From Nitrosopumilus sp. (GTDB lineage Archaea; Thermoproteota; Nitrososphaeria; Nitrososphaerales; Nitrosopumilaceae): 64,000 bases of DNA. Where the stretch lies: the NCBI RefSeq assembly GCF_025699125.1, contig NZ_JAILWC010000001.1:166884-230883 (forward strand), in the 5' to 3' direction. Every line of letters starts with the position of its first letter. Position 1 is the first letter of the stretch. Under the pieces are notes generated by a model that was given only the letters and a program-made list of their open reading frames with translations, made no database searches and was not told where the DNA came from. The translations under genes were made by a program, and so were the position numbers. Shown here piece by piece: positions 16,814 to 26,678 of this stretch.

Positions 16814-18415
16814 ATGAAGAAAAAAGCCATCTTTGTAACAATATTTTTTGGTTTTATCTTGCTATCTTCAACTATTATGATTACACTTCCAGGTATAATT
16901 CCAGAAGGAGACACACCTAAAATGACAATCACTGGCACACCTGCTGATAATTTCCCAGATGATCAACGTGCTCAATTTTGCGGTTCTGGTGATGCAAAAT
17001 CTACTGATTACGTTCAAGAATTTTCTATTCCAACTCTGTGTACCAATCCTTTAGCAATTGTATCTGATTATGACGGAAACATTTGGTTCACTCAAACAAA
17101 TACTGGTAACCTAGCAAAGTTTGATCCTGACACTGAAACATTCACTGAATATGATAACCCTTCTTGGCCACAAGGAGGGCGTTCTATGATGTGGGGAATT
17201 GATTATGCTCCAGATGGGACTGTGTGGTACACTGATGAGACATATGATTCTGTGTGGAAGTTTTCAACTATTGATGAAAAATATGAGCGATTGTCCTATC
17301 CATCCGAAGGTAATTCATTACCTCAAAAACTCCAAGTTCATGGTTCCCAAATTATCGTTAATGACTTTACTGGAAACAAAATCACGTTCTTAGATCCAAA
17401 CCAATCTGATGAAACTGTAAATTATCTTAGCATTCCTTCACCAATTGATGATTCTGTAACTGCTGATTTTGCAGTTGATGCAAATAACAATGTCTGGTTT
17501 ACAAATTGGTTATTCCAACAAGGAGGGGTTTTAGTTAAATTTGATCAAAATGGTTATTTTGACTCTGTTGCGAATTCTGATGAAGAATATCTTCCATTAC
17601 TTGACTTTATTGAAATCTATCAATTGCCTCCGGAGTTGCTTACTCCAAACGGTTCTGTAGTTGCTGATGATGGGACAATTTGGCTAGCAGATACGACAAC
17701 ATCGTACTTTTTTAATTTTGATCCTTTGACTGAAGTATTCACGCAATACGTCACATCTGATCCTTTACCTAACACATATGGAAATCAAACAGGAGTTGTA
17801 AAGACTCCTATTTCCAGACCATACTGGATTGAAACAGACGACCATGGCAGACTTGTTTTTAATGCCCAAACTGCAAACAATATCTCTGTAATGGATCCAA
17901 AATCTCAAAGCCTTGTAGAATATCACATTCCTTCAAAGAACCCCTATTGGGGAGATTGTGATCCTGGAACTGGGTTGATGCTGGCTGATTGTGGTGTGGC
18001 ACAAATTTTTGATTTTGCAATAGATGGTGAAAAAATTTGGTTTACAGAATGGGTTGAAAATAACATTGGTGTTGTTGACACTTCTGTTCCATTACCTCTT
18101 GAAATTCAATTTGAATCTAATTCAATAACACTTGCACCTGGAGAAACTAAGCACTTCAACTTTATTGTATCACCAAAATCACAAAAAGATCTGTTAGGCG
18201 TTTCATTAATTTTATCTCCAACTCATGATTTCCTAAATGTAGATCTTGTAAACAATTCCCCCAAATCTTTCCAATTGGATTTTGATGCTCCACGTCCAAT
18301 CCATACTTCCATCCATGCTTCAGAAGATGCAATTTCTGGAACCTACAAAATTCTGCTTGGAGCACAATCTTCTGATGTTGCAATCAGTAAATTCGTTACA
18401 GTGACAATAGAGTGA
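16814..18415 (+). CDS. Secreted Vgb-like beta-propeller protein
   Basis: 533-residue protein with an N-terminal signal or anchor helix (residues 5-28) and a six- to seven-bladed propeller of the streptogramin lyase (Vgb) type; recurrent blade motifs GNIWFTQ, GTVWYTDE, NNVWFTN, GTIWLAD and EKIWFTEW are visible. The C-terminal 120 residues form an Ig-like beta domain. Vgb lyase activity is not implied; archaeal members are usually of unknown role on the cell surface. The last base pairs overlap the TruD start by GTGA, so the two are translationally coupled despite unrelated functions. Confidence 0.82.
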   Translation: MKKKAIFVTIFFGFILLSSTIMITLPGIIPEGDTPKMTITGTPADNFPDDQRAQFCGSGDAKSTDYVQEFSIPTLCTNPLAIVSDYDGNIWFTQTNTGNLAKFDPDTETFTEYDNPSWPQGGRSMMWGIDYAPDGTVWYTDETYDSVWKFSTIDEKYERLSYPSEGNSLPQKLQVHGSQIIVNDFTGNKITFLDPNQSDETVNYLSIPSPIDDSVTADFAVDANNNVWFTNWLFQQGGVLVKFDQNGYFDSVANSDEEYLPLLDFIEIYQLPPELLTPNGSVVADDGTIWLADTTTSYFFNFDPLTEVFTQYVTSDPLPNTYGNQTGVVKTPISRPYWIETDDHGRLVFNAQTANNISVMDPKSQSLVEYHIPSKNPYWGDCDPGTGLMLADCGVAQIFDFAIDGEKIWFTEWVENNIGVVDTSVPLPLEIQFESNSITLAPGETKHFNFIVSPKSQKDLLGVSLILSPTHDFLNVDLVNNSPKSFQLDFDAPRPIHTSIHASEDAISGTYKILLGAQSSDVAISKFVTVTIE

Positions 18416-19608
18416 TACCAAATTTAGATTCCCAAATTGGAATCACCGTTTACAGCACTAATTTTTCTGGAATTGGAGGAAAAATTCGAGTCAAACCTGA
18501 AGATTTCCATGTATCTGAAATTATTTCTGATAAAGTAAACAAATCCATAACTGATCAAGAAGGTTATGCCGTATACAAATTAAAAAAGAAAAAAATTGAT
18601 ACAAATCACGCCTTATCTGGTATTTTTAGAAAAAAAGGAATTCGTTTAAAGTCACTTGGGCTAAAAGATGCATCAGCTATAACCGAACAGTTTGTTTGCT
18701 CTGGAAATAAAGGTAGGGCCATTGAGGATTTCTCTACTGACAAATATTCTTTGGAAAAAATCGGCTATGTAAAAAAACCCCTATCTAAAAAAGACATGAT
18801 AGCAAATCATTTTAAAATTAAAATCTCTGACTGCTCAAACGATTTGTCTTCTTTCACTGAACATGATAAAGTCTTGAATTTTTATGGTTACCAACGCTTT
18901 GGTTCCAAAAGACCTGTGACTCATCTAATAGGTAAGGCCATTTTACAGCGAGATTTCAAAAAAGCTGTTGATTTGATTTTGTCTTTTACCTCTTCATATG
19001 ATTCGAAGGAAAATACTGAGATTCGTGAGAAACTATCCGACAAGGCAAACTTTGAAAAATATTTTGATCAAGTTCCAAATCAAATGGATATTGAAAAAAT
19101 TGTTCTAAAAGAAATGATTGAACATGATGATTATTTTGCCGCAATTAGAGCAATCCCGTTATCTTTAAGACGATTCTACATCCAAACGTATCAATCTTTT
19201 ATTTTTAATCAGTCTCTAAGTCTGGCGTTTTTAGATGGTGAAAATCTTTTTGAAGCTCAATCAAGTGATGTGTGCTTTGATTTTAATGGAATAATTGGTA
19301 AATATGTGAAAGGCCTGGATCAACGATTGGCATTACCTTTTGTAGGTTATTCATATTACAAAAAAACAAGATTTGATCATCAAATATCTAAAATACTGAG
19401 CCAAGAGGAAATTACACCAAAGGATTTTTTCCTCAAAGAGATGCAAGAAGTAAGTAGTGAAGGTGGTTTTAGACAGGCTGCCTTGCATTGCTTTGATTAT
19501 TCGTCTCAAGAAAACACTGTGGAATTCTCTCTCTCACGTGGTATGTTTGCAACAATCTTGTTAAGGGAAATTATGAAACCTGAGGATCCAATGACTGCAG
19601 GTTTTTGA
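18412..19608 (+). CDS. truD: tRNA pseudouridine(13) synthase TruD
   Basis: 398-residue pseudouridine synthase acting on U13 of tRNA. The catalytic Asp (residue 86) is in GLKDASAITEQ, and NFYGYQRFGSKRPVTHLIG matches the conserved TruD segment. An inserted TRUD domain occupies the middle third. Start codon GTG overlaps the stop of the propeller gene. The product is the expected archaeal length. Confidence 0.95.
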   Translation: MIPNLDSQIGITVYSTNFSGIGGKIRVKPEDFHVSEIISDKVNKSITDQEGYAVYKLKKKKIDTNHALSGIFRKKGIRLKSLGLKDASAITEQFVCSGNKGRAIEDFSTDKYSLEKIGYVKKPLSKKDMIANHFKIKISDCSNDLSSFTEHDKVLNFYGYQRFGSKRPVTHLIGKAILQRDFKKAVDLILSFTSSYDSKENTEIREKLSDKANFEKYFDQVPNQMDIEKIVLKEMIEHDDYFAAIRAIPLSLRRFYIQTYQSFIFNQSLSLAFLDGENLFEAQSSDVCFDFNGIIGKYVKGLDQRLALPFVGYSYYKKTRFDHQISKILSQEEITPKDFFLKEMQEVSSEGGFRQAALHCFDYSSQENTVEFSLSRGMFATILLREIMKPEDPMTAGF

Positions 19609-19671
19609 GATCATTTTCACATTTTCTTAGATGTCTTTAAGTTGGTGTTTTTTTAAGACAATTTGATTTAC

Positions 19672-19902
19672 ATGGAAAAAGCATACATGCTAATCAGTTG
19701 TGAGATTGGTGAGGAACAATCACTCTATTCTCAATTAAAAGAAATTCCTGAGGTAAAAGATTGCTTGATTACTTATGGCAGCTACGATATTGTTGCAGAA
19801 TTTATCACAGATACTCCAGCACAAATGAACGAAATTATTACAACCAAAATAAGAAAACTTCAAAAAATTAGAAGTACCATTACACTACGTGTAACAAACT
19901 AG
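19672..19902 (+). CDS. Stand-alone Lrp/AsnC RAM-domain protein
   Basis: 76-residue protein consisting only of the Lrp/AsnC ligand-binding domain (MEKAYMLISCEIGEEQ ... IRSTITLRVT), without helix-turn-helix. Stand-alone RAM domains form oligomers that bind amino acids or other effectors and may modulate full-length Lrp regulators. The frame is open to a TTG three codons earlier, but the ATG at 19672 matches family starts. Two more RAM-only genes are in this window (7280, 32790). Confidence 0.88.
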   Translation: MEKAYMLISCEIGEEQSLYSQLKEIPEVKDCLITYGSYDIVAEFITDTPAQMNEIITTKIRKLQKIRSTITLRVTN

Positions 19903-20108
19903 GCTTTTTTTAAAACTGTGATTGCAACCCCTATTCCAATTATGATCAACCCTGTAATTGCAATTTGGATTCCATAAGTAATCCAATCTGGATTGGAATA
20001 CATGAATGAAGATTCTGGTCCAACCACTGATTGTCCCTGAAGGTGAAAAATAATCCCAAACACCACAATAATTCCACCTATGACTGCAATGGAAATTCCC
20101 TTTCTCAC
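19899..20108 (-). CDS. Small two-helix membrane protein (69 aa)
   Basis: 69-residue protein with two transmembrane helices (residues 5-23 and 44-65) connected by a polar loop containing GPESSFMYSNPDW. No family is recognised. It overlaps the end of the RAM gene by 4 bp in convergent orientation. The regular two-helix topology and positive C terminus (KKA) support expression. Confidence 0.6.
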   Translation of the reverse strand: MRKGISIAVIGGIIVVFGIIFHLQGQSVVGPESSFMYSNPDWITYGIQIAITGLIIIGIGVAITVLKKA

Positions 20109-20211
20109 AAAATCTCTACATTCATGACACTAAAAAGGGTAAACAGAATTGATAATTTGACCAAATGATTTTTCGATTCTATCTTTAATCATATTCCTTA
20201 GAGTCCATAAA

Positions 20212-20898
20212 ATGTACGATTGGGATGCCACCTATGAGTCAAGCCGCCACAAATATCTGGGGTTTATACTATTTTCATCTTCTGCATTACTTGCAGTAAT
20301 CCTCTTTCTAATCTTTCATCCACAAATAGAATCTATCAATAAAGAATCTCCAATTTTGATCAATATCATGTTCCTGCCTGCAATGGCAATTGGATTTCTT
20401 TATGGCGTTAGAATTACTGAAAGAGCAGTCAATCCTGGAGAAATCCGCAGCCCAATTAAAAGATCTATTGTAAAAATATTCTTGTTCTTTTTTGTAATGG
20501 GTGGAATGTTCAGCTCTGTGAATTTTGCAATTAATGGCGGTAGTGTGATGCCTGAAGTTTCAATTTTAGATGATGGACTTTTGCCTTGGCTAAATGAATT
20601 TGTTAGCGCAAACGGTGGCGCTACTTTCTTAATCATTACTAGTATCACATTGATGGCATCTGCTACTAAACGAATTGTTGGAATGAACTCTGGATTTTTA
20701 AATAGGATGGTGACATTTGTTGGAACCTTTGTATTTATGACCATCCTTGTTTTGAGTTTCACAAAATCTGATCCTACATCTTCAGGAGTTTTCTTGTATA
20801 CTTTTTATCATGCAGGAATTGTTGGCGGGGCATTTTACGCAATGAACAAGCTTACAAAGAATCAAAACATGATTGAAGATTTTACTAACGGTTACTGA
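20212..20898 (+). CDS. Polytopic membrane protein of unknown function
   Basis: 228-residue protein with about six transmembrane helices and a basic loop between helices 2 and 3 (RITERAVNPGEIRSPIKRS). I recognise no transporter motif. The ATG follows an AT-rich element, and the gene stands alone between two convergent small membrane proteins. Residues NGGSVMPEVSILDDGLLP in the central loop are probably extracytoplasmic. Confidence 0.75.
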   Translation: MYDWDATYESSRHKYLGFILFSSSALLAVILFLIFHPQIESINKESPILINIMFLPAMAIGFLYGVRITERAVNPGEIRSPIKRSIVKIFLFFFVMGGMFSSVNFAINGGSVMPEVSILDDGLLPWLNEFVSANGGATFLIITSITLMASATKRIVGMNSGFLNRMVTFVGTFVFMTILVLSFTKSDPTSSGVFLYTFYHAGIVGGAFYAMNKLTKNQNMIEDFTNGY

Positions 20899-20899
20899 A

Positions 20900-21148
20900 C
20901 TATTTATCCAAATCTACATAAATTCCAGAAATTTCATTGTTAATTCTGTCCCAATATTTTTCACACCCTTCTGTTTTGAAATCATTTAATTTGCATTCAT
21001 TGAAATGATGTGTGTTTTCTCTTTGTATGTTATCTGCAAAAAGTACATCTGAGCCAATTGCTAATGCTATTAGGCCTACTGCAGCAAGACTAGCTGATAC
21101 TACAATCATACTATATCCAACTTTGGCATAATTATGAGGCTCTTTCAT
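20900..21148 (-). CDS. Single-helix membrane protein with Cys-containing exterior
   Basis: 82-residue protein with one transmembrane helix (about 13-37) and a 45-residue hydrophilic tail that carries two Cys (NECKLN and EGCEKYW), which could form a disulfide outside the cell. Convergent with the preceding membrane gene with a 1-bp gap. No family recognised. Confidence 0.6.
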   Translation of the reverse strand: MKEPHNYAKVGYSMIVVSASLAAVGLIALAIGSDVLFADNIQRENTHHFNECKLNDFKTEGCEKYWDRINNEISGIYVDLDK

Positions 21149-21253
21149 TTACAGAAAATCAAAAACCCTTGAATTTAATCTTTTCAAGTTTAGATTTTGC
21201 GATCAATTTGTGGACACTAGTATATTTTTTGGGAAAAAAAGAAAAGATAGTAG

Positions 21254-21766
21254 TTGAAAAGTTCTACATTGAGTATTCAAATTCTCCAGTATGAATTTCT
21301 TGGTCCTATCCCTCTTGATGAGTGGGGCCCTCCAATGGAAAAACTGGTGTATATTATCTTGTCAAAAGACCAAGATAAATTTAATATTCTTTATGTTGGT
21401 GATTGTGAAAAAACTGATGACAAATCGTTTTTTATCCAAAACCCTGATTTCAAATGCTGGGTTCAAAAATCAGGCTCAGAAAAATCATTATATCTTGCAA
21501 TACTGCCACTGTTTGAATCAAGTAAAGAACGCAGACAAAATGTGCTCAATAAGATATTTTCACGTTACAAGCCTCCTTGCAATTCCACTGATCCTCTAAA
21601 GGAAGAACCTGATTATGTTGTAAGAAAATCTGAAACAAATTCAGAAGAACAAAAAATTTCTTGTTTGTGCTGTGGCTCTGAAATGAAAGCAGAACAAATA
21701 CTTGAAAAATCCACTGTTTATCGTTGTACTAGCTGTGGATTAAGCGATACACGACTCAACTCTTAA
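21254..21766 (+). CDS. Conserved-looking protein with C-terminal zinc ribbon
   Basis: 170-residue soluble protein. Residues 1-115 form an alpha/beta domain I do not recognise (MEKLVYIILSKDQDKFNILY near residue 29); the last 45 residues contain two CxxC knuckles (CLCCGSEM and RCTSCGLSD) of a zinc ribbon. The TTG start at 21254 lies about 28 bp after TATATTT, fitting a leaderless transcript; a second TTG five codons on is possible. The stop overlaps the next gene by 11 bp in convergent orientation. Confidence 0.7.
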   Translation: MKSSTLSIQILQYEFLGPIPLDEWGPPMEKLVYIILSKDQDKFNILYVGDCEKTDDKSFFIQNPDFKCWVQKSGSEKSLYLAILPLFESSKERRQNVLNKIFSRYKPPCNSTDPLKEEPDYVVRKSETNSEEQKISCLCCGSEMKAEQILEKSTVYRCTSCGLSDTRLNS

Positions 21767-21995
21767 CTTTATTCTGAACATCAAACAATTGTAATGTCAA
21801 CAAGTCTATTGCTTTTTTTAAATGCTGAAATTCATTAATTGAATGCATTTGACCCTCCACTAATGCCCTCATAATTTTGATTGAATTTTTTTGATAATCG
21901 TCAGATGCTACAATCTCCATTGCATTTATTTTTGATAGCAAGTTGTCTAATTCTTTAATCATTTCATCTGATGGCTTGTGTTTGTCCATAAACAT
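21756..21995 (-). CDS. Small helical protein (79 aa)
   Basis: 79-residue protein that is predicted to be nearly all alpha-helical with heptad-like spacing (LDNLLSKINAMEI and LKKAIDLLTLQLFDVQNKV), suggesting a coiled-coil dimer. The frame starts at Met1, with Met3 an equally plausible start. No family recognised. It sits between a Zn-ribbon gene and a tiny Cys-rich gene. Confidence 0.6.
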   Translation of the reverse strand: MFMDKHKPSDEMIKELDNLLSKINAMEIVASDDYQKNSIKIMRALVEGQMHSINEFQHLKKAIDLLTLQLFDVQNKVKS

Positions 21996-22021
21996 CGTAG
22001 ATTGATTTTGTATATGAATCG

Positions 22022-22174
22022 TTACAATAAATCTTCGTCAATCTCTTGAATTGGATCCAAGTATTGCTGACATGTGCAAGTGGGAATTTGACATTTTCCT
22101 ACTTTGATGATTGAATTGCTATTTTCATTTGGTGAATGTGCTTCATTTGTATGGTGGCATCTTTTACAGTTCAT
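22022..22174 (-). CDS. Small Cys/His zinc-binding protein (50 aa)
   Basis: 50-residue frame with CKRCHH near the N terminus and CQIPTCTC near residue 28-35, followed by an acidic helix ending DEDLL. The spacing of Cys pairs fits a single zinc site of the zinc-ribbon type. Start ATG at 22174 and stop at 22022 leave short gaps to the neighbours on both sides. Too short for most gene callers but composition is protein-like. Confidence 0.6.
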   Translation of the reverse strand: MNCKRCHHTNEAHSPNENSNSIIKVGKCQIPTCTCQQYLDPIQEIDEDLL

Positions 22175-22211
22175 GATCAAAAACCATCTTCTTTAATATT
22201 GAATTTGCAAG

Positions 22212-23246
22212 TCAAGGTATCAAGACTGCCCTGGCTTCAATTTCGGAATCTTTTAGCTTTTTGAGTACTTTGTTTGCACTTTCAAGTGGAAAGACTTGAG
22301 ATATTACCTCGATATTATTTTCATCACATATCTTAATTACTTGTTCCATGTCTTTTGTCGATCCTATCAAAGTTCCCCTGATTGTTTTTTCTTCAAATGC
22401 CATAAATGAAGGATTTTTCCCTACTGTTGCAATAACAATGAGTCCTCCTTTCTTTACTGATTTAATTGCAGTATCTGTAGCAATATCGGATGGCGCAAAA
22501 ACTATGGCCGCATCTAGCATTCCGTGTTTATTTTTTAGTTTATTCAAAAATTCTTCTTGATTCTCAGAAAATGTCATTGCATCAATTGCCCCTAGTCTCT
22601 TTGCCACATCAAGATGTTTTTGAGTTCTTGAAAATGCAATTACGTCGCAATTTTCGACTTTGGCAAATTGTACTGCCATATGACCAACCCCTCCAATTCC
22701 AAAAATTCCAATTTTTTTATGTGATTTTGGTTCTGCAGCTTTTACTGCTTTGTATGCTGTGATGCCGGCACAAAACAACGGTGCCGCATACTCTGGTTTC
22801 ATATGTTGGGGAACTTTGGTTGCAAAATCTTCTGTAACTGTGATGTATTCTGTATATCCTCCTTTGAAAGATTCACCTGTAATTATTGATGATTCGCAAA
22901 GATACTCTTTTCCTTCTTTACAATATTGACATTCTTTACATGCTTCTAAAAGTGGGGTTATGCCTGCTCTATCCCCAACTTTGAATTTGGTTACGGCATC
23001 TCCAATTTGAATTACTTTTCCCACAAGTTCATGACCTGGAACTGTAGGAAGAGTTGGCGGAATTCCAATATCTTTCCAGTCTCCCTCTATGCCATGAAGC
23101 TGTGAATGGCAAACTCCACAAGCTTCGATTTTTAATAATATTTCATTTGATCTTTGAATTTCATGTCTATCAATTTCTGTTAATTTCAATGGATTCGTCT
23201 CAATTTTGGCACATTCAGAAAGCACCATCGCACGCATTTTTTCCAT
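22212..23246 (-). CDS. Zinc-dependent alcohol dehydrogenase
   Basis: Medium-chain dehydrogenase/reductase of about 344 residues. Catalytic zinc ligands are in ACGVCHSQLHG and GHELVGKV; the structural zinc site is CKECQYCKEGKEYLC; NAD(P) binding is marked by GIFGIGGVGHMAVQ. It oxidises alcohols or reduces aldehydes; the physiological substrate cannot be read from sequence. The frame opens at a TTG at 23261, but ATG 23246 is 25 bp after an AATTTTAA element and is preferred as a leaderless start. Confidence 0.9.
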   Translation of the reverse strand: MEKMRAMVLSECAKIETNPLKLTEIDRHEIQRSNEILLKIEACGVCHSQLHGIEGDWKDIGIPPTLPTVPGHELVGKVIQIGDAVTKFKVGDRAGITPLLEACKECQYCKEGKEYLCESSIITGESFKGGYTEYITVTEDFATKVPQHMKPEYAAPLFCAGITAYKAVKAAEPKSHKKIGIFGIGGVGHMAVQFAKVENCDVIAFSRTQKHLDVAKRLGAIDAMTFSENQEEFLNKLKNKHGMLDAAIVFAPSDIATDTAIKSVKKGGLIVIATVGKNPSFMAFEEKTIRGTLIGSTKDMEQVIKICDENNIEVISQVFPLESANKVLKKLKDSEIEARAVLIP

Positions 23247-23319
23247 GTTCTGCTCACTCAAGCACGAAATTTTAACATTCGCTCATTAGAAAAATAAAGG
23301 ACTAGTACCAAATTTTCTC

Positions 23320-23553
23320 ATGAATGAAATTACCGATGAAGATCGTGAAAGAGTAAAATTATTGCAACAAATCACTTCCTCTAAAAATGAGTTCAAGAAA
23401 TTATCTCTGGAACAATTACAGCGATTGCAAGAGCTAATTGAAAAAAAAGATTACAGTCATGACAAAAAGGCACATAAATCAAAAGTGAAATTACTGGGAA
23501 AAATCAATGTTAGAATTTATGAATTAACTGAAGGTCGTGGAACTTGGGGTTGA
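23320..23553 (+). CDS. Small charged helical protein (77 aa)
   Basis: 77-residue hydrophilic protein with long amphipathic helices (SLEQLQRLQELIEKKD) and a basic middle, ending in TEGRGTWG. The GRGT ending echoes the GRGT motifs of the protein at 27992, though the rest is unrelated. No family recognised. It lies between the alcohol dehydrogenase promoter and the YyaL gene, 42 bp before the latter. Confidence 0.6.
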   Translation: MNEITDEDRERVKLLQQITSSKNEFKKLSLEQLQRLQELIEKKDYSHDKKAHKSKVKLLGKINVRIYELTEGRGTWG

Positions 23554-23595
23554 TCGCCCAATTAAGTACTAATATTCTAGCAACTATGATTATTT

Positions 23596-25623
23596 GTGGT
23601 AGAAAACAATCTCATTCATGAAACCAGTCCCTATCTTCTTCAGCATGCGCATAACCCTGTAGACTGGTATGGGTGGAATGAAACTGCATTAAAAAAAGCA
23701 AAAGATGAAAACAAACCCATCTTTCTTAGTATAGGATATAGCTCGTGTCATTGGTGTCATGTAATGGCTCATGAATCATTTGAAAATGAGGATGTCGCAA
23801 AATTCATGAATGAAAATTTTGTTAACATAAAGGTTGATCGTGAAGAACGACCTGACATTGATGATATTTATCAAAAAGTCTGTCAGATAGCAACAGGACA
23901 AGGCGGTTGGCCATTGAGTATTTTTCTTACACCTGATCAAAAACCATTCTATGTGGGTACTTATTTTCCTGTTTTGGATTCTTATGGACGTCCAGGTTTT
24001 GGAAGTATCTGCAGACAACTCTCACAAGCATGGAAAGAAAACCCAAAGGACATTGAAAAATCTGCTGAGAGATTTCTTGATGCTTTACAAAAAACAGAGA
24101 CTGTTGCAGTTTCGACGAAATTAGAACGTGTAATTCTTGATGAGGCTGCCATGAATTTATTCCAAATTGGCGATCCAACTTTTGGCGGATTTGGTTCCGC
24201 ACCTAAATTTCCCAACGCTGCTAACATTTCCTTTATGTTTCGTTATGCAAAACTGTCTGGCCTCTCAAAATTCAACGAATTTGCACTCAAGACTCTCAGG
24301 AAAATGGCAAAGGGTGGGATTTTTGATCAGATAGGTGGCGGATTTTCCAGGTATTCTACTGATGCAAAATGGTTGGTTCCTCATTTTGAAAAGATGCTGT
24401 ATGATAATGCGTTGATTCCTGTTAATTATGCTGAGGCATATCAAATCACAAAAGATCCTTTTTATCTTGATGTGATGCAAAAGACACTGGATTTTGTTTT
24501 ACGTGATATGACTTCTCCTGAAGGCGGATTTTATTCTGCATATGATGCCGATTCTGAAGGTATCGAAGGAAAATTTTACGTCTGGAAAAAAAGTGAGATT
24601 AAAGAAATTCTAGGTGATGATGCTGATCTGTTTTGTCTTTACTTTGATGTTACTGATGGTGGAAATTGGGAAGGAAACAATATTTTATGTAACAATCTTA
24701 ATCTCTCAACTGTAGCATTTAATTTCGGAATTACGGAACAAAAGGCTCAAGAAATTATTAATTCTTGTTCTGAAAAATTACTCAAAGTTCGTTCTACAAG
24801 AGTCTCTCCTGGTTTGGATGATAAAATCCTAGTCTCATGGAATTCTTTGATGATCACTGCATTTGCAAAAGGCTACCGTATTACAAATGATACAAGATAT
24901 TTGAATGCTGCAAAAAACTGTATCTCTTTTATTGAAAACAATCTTTTTGAGGGTGATAAATTACTGCGAACTTACAAAAACGGCTCTGCCAAAATTGACG
25001 GATATCTTGAAGACTATTCTTATTTTGTCAATGCATTACTAGATGTATTTGAGATTGAACCTGAAAAGAAATATCTCGAACTGGCACTAAAATTAGGCAA
25101 TCATTTGGTGGATCATTTTTGGGATTCAAATACTAACAGCTTCTTTATGACCTCTGATAATCATGAAAAACTAATCATTCGACCAAAGAGTAATTATGAT
25201 TTATCTTTGCCTTCTGGAAATTCTGTTTCTGCCTTTGCGATGCTAAGATTATATCATTTCTCCCAAACGCAAAACTTCCTTGATGTTTCTACAAAAATTA
25301 TGGAATCTCAGGCCCAGATGGCTGCAGAAAACCCTTTTGGATTTGGATATTTACTCAATACCATTTTTTGTTATCTGCAAAAACCACTTGAAATTACTAT
25401 TATCAATACGGAAAATTCGAATATATGCAATACCATTTTTACCACTTATTTGCCTAATTCCTTTATTGTGACGATTCACAATTCTCCTCAATTAGATGAC
25501 CTTTCCAAATATCCTTTCTTTGCTGGAAAAACTTTCCAAGATAAAACCAGAGTTTTTGTATGCAAGGATTTTACTTGTTCTTTACCATTACAGTCCATTG
25601 ATGAAATAAATTCACATCTTTAG
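23596..25623 (+). CDS. YyaL/SSP411-type thioredoxin-domain protein (DUF255)
   Basis: 675-residue soluble protein. Residues 1-170 are a thioredoxin-fold DUF255 domain with [16 protein letters not shown] (CxxC) and the rest is an (alpha/alpha)6 barrel of the glycosidase-like type, with [11 protein letters not shown] and GGGFSRYS conserved loops. The family is widespread, probably a redox- or sugar-related enzyme, with no settled function. GTG start at 23596. The stop is shared with the convergent gene at 25620 by 4 bp. Confidence 0.93.
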   Translation: MVENNLIHETSPYLLQHAHNPVDWYGWNETALKKAKDENKPIFLSIGYSSCHWCHVMAHESFENEDVAKFMNENFVNIKVDREERPDIDDIYQKVCQIATGQGGWPLSIFLTPDQKPFYVGTYFPVLDSYGRPGFGSICRQLSQAWKENPKDIEKSAERFLDALQKTETVAVSTKLERVILDEAAMNLFQIGDPTFGGFGSAPKFPNAANISFMFRYAKLSGLSKFNEFALKTLRKMAKGGIFDQIGGGFSRYSTDAKWLVPHFEKMLYDNALIPVNYAEAYQITKDPFYLDVMQKTLDFVLRDMTSPEGGFYSAYDADSEGIEGKFYVWKKSEIKEILGDDADLFCLYFDVTDGGNWEGNNILCNNLNLSTVAFNFGITEQKAQEIINSCSEKLLKVRSTRVSPGLDDKILVSWNSLMITAFAKGYRITNDTRYLNAAKNCISFIENNLFEGDKLLRTYKNGSAKIDGYLEDYSYFVNALLDVFEIEPEKKYLELALKLGNHLVDHFWDSNTNSFFMTSDNHEKLIIRPKSNYDLSLPSGNSVSAFAMLRLYHFSQTQNFLDVSTKIMESQAQMAAENPFGFGYLLNTIFCYLQKPLEITIINTENSNICNTIFTTYLPNSFIVTIHNSPQLDDLSKYPFFAGKTFQDKTRVFVCKDFTCSLPLQSIDEINSHL

Positions 25624-25997
25624 ATTTTTTTCAAGTTCACATCAATCATATTTCCAACTTGAGGCCTTCCCATGTTGTCATATCTTGACTTTGGCATTGC
25701 TATTGTGATCTGTGTCTGCTGATATGATTTGATATTTACAGTTGGCTGTGCTTGTAAAATAGCTTCAAGTAATGGCATTACTTGTTCTTTTGTTTCCTCA
25801 TCCAGTCTTTTTGAAACATTTTCTATGATCATCTGTTTTTGTGAGATTGGTTCAGTTGACACATTTTCAATTAATGTTAATTGCACCATTTGGCCATTAT
25901 CTACTATTTGTGTAATTTTGAATTCGTTTGTTGCTGACAATATTTTGTTTGATTTTTTTGATGATTTATCTTTAACGAATTGAAAAATATAATGCAA
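25620..25997 (-). CDS. Soluble domain of a probably membrane-anchored protein; possible frameshift at its N terminus
   Basis: 125-residue frame of unknown family: a basic linker ([10 protein letters not shown]) followed by a beta-rich domain. Its N terminus overlaps, in another frame, the 30-residue transmembrane peptide encoded at 25972-26064. Removing one T from the five-T run (A-run 25983-25987 on the plus strand) would join the two into a single anchored protein reading ALYFQFVKDK at the junction. Either the gene is frameshifted, the sequence has an error, or the anchor is a separate peptide. Confidence 0.6.
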   Translation of the reverse strand: MHYIFQFVKDKSSKKSNKILSATNEFKITQIVDNGQMVQLTLIENVSTEPISQKQMIIENVSKRLDEETKEQVMPLLEAILQAQPTVNIKSYQQTQITIAMPKSRYDNMGRPQVGNMIDVNLKKI

Positions 25998-26064
25998 TTA
26001 CTGCAGTAGCTACAGCTGCACTTACTCCCAATCCAAAGATGATCTTACTGCCATCAATTTTCAT
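25972..26064 (-). CDS. Single-helix peptide, probably the anchor of the gene at 25620
   Basis: 30-residue frame MKIDGSKIIFGLGVSAA followed by hydrophobic [10 protein letters not shown], ending after Arg. It has the form of a signal anchor with a charged start. It overlaps the next frame by 26 bp, and a one-base change in a homopolymer would fuse them. On its own it would be another of the window's tiny membrane peptides. Confidence 0.45.
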   Translation of the reverse strand: MKIDGSKIIFGLGVSAAVATAVIALYFSIR

Positions 26065-26229
26065 AACTCTGCTTCCTTTTGTCAGAATTAAACTGTAATG
26101 GTTTCTTATTCTTTAAATCCGTTCACTGATGATTTCTACGTAAGTGTTTTAATAGAAAAATCCTATTTTTTGTTATCACAAGTCAAAAAACTGTGTCCAT
26201 ACCATACGCGGAACAACCCTTTCTACAAA

Positions 26230-26249
26230 GAGTGCCCCATTGGGCACTC
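26230..26249 (-). terminator. GC-rich hairpin after the gene at 26259
   Basis: GAGTGCCC, loop of four, GGGCACTC: a perfect 8-bp stem that stands out in AT-rich DNA. It lies 10 bp beyond the stop of the minus-strand gene at 26259 and is followed on that strand by TTTGT, so transcription termination or 3'-end protection is likely. Confidence 0.5.
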
Positions 26250-26258
26250 CAATTAAAA

Positions 26259-26600
26259 TCATGAATTATCATTTGTAATATTTTGATTATCGTTTGTTTC
26301 TTTTTTACTATCTTCAAATTTACGTGGCTCCAAAATGGATTTTTTAATCAGGGGGGCACGTTCTTTTATTATTTTATTAAATTCCCTCATATCTTCTAAA
26401 CTTGGGGTTTGTTGTTGATTTTGATATGCTTGCAAAAACCCTGAATACACACATCCTGTAATTATTCCAAATGCTGTGTCTGGAACTGATTCTATCTCTG
26501 GAACAAAATTATCTGCAATTTGTCTGTATGATTCTGATTCATTAATGTAATAATCGATCAAACTATCTAGAAAATCTTTGGTTTCTTTAGAGATTGCCAT
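26259..26600 (-). CDS. Hypothetical protein (113 aa)
   Basis: 113-residue acidic soluble protein, mostly helical in the first 80 residues (DFLDSLIDYYINESESYRQI) with a hydrophobic helix-turn around AFGIITGCVYSGFLQAY, and a low-complexity Asn/Asp/Lys tail. No family recognised. A GC-rich hairpin follows the stop. The gene diverges from the 151-residue gene at 26679. Confidence 0.7.
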   Translation of the reverse strand: MAISKETKDFLDSLIDYYINESESYRQIADNFVPEIESVPDTAFGIITGCVYSGFLQAYQNQQQTPSLEDMREFNKIIKERAPLIKKSILEPRKFEDSKKETNDNQNITNDNS

Positions 26601-26678
26601 GACTTTTTCTCTATTTTCCTAGTTTATTTAATTGTCTTTGATTAATCGTTTATTTATTCATAAATTATTTTTTAGATA

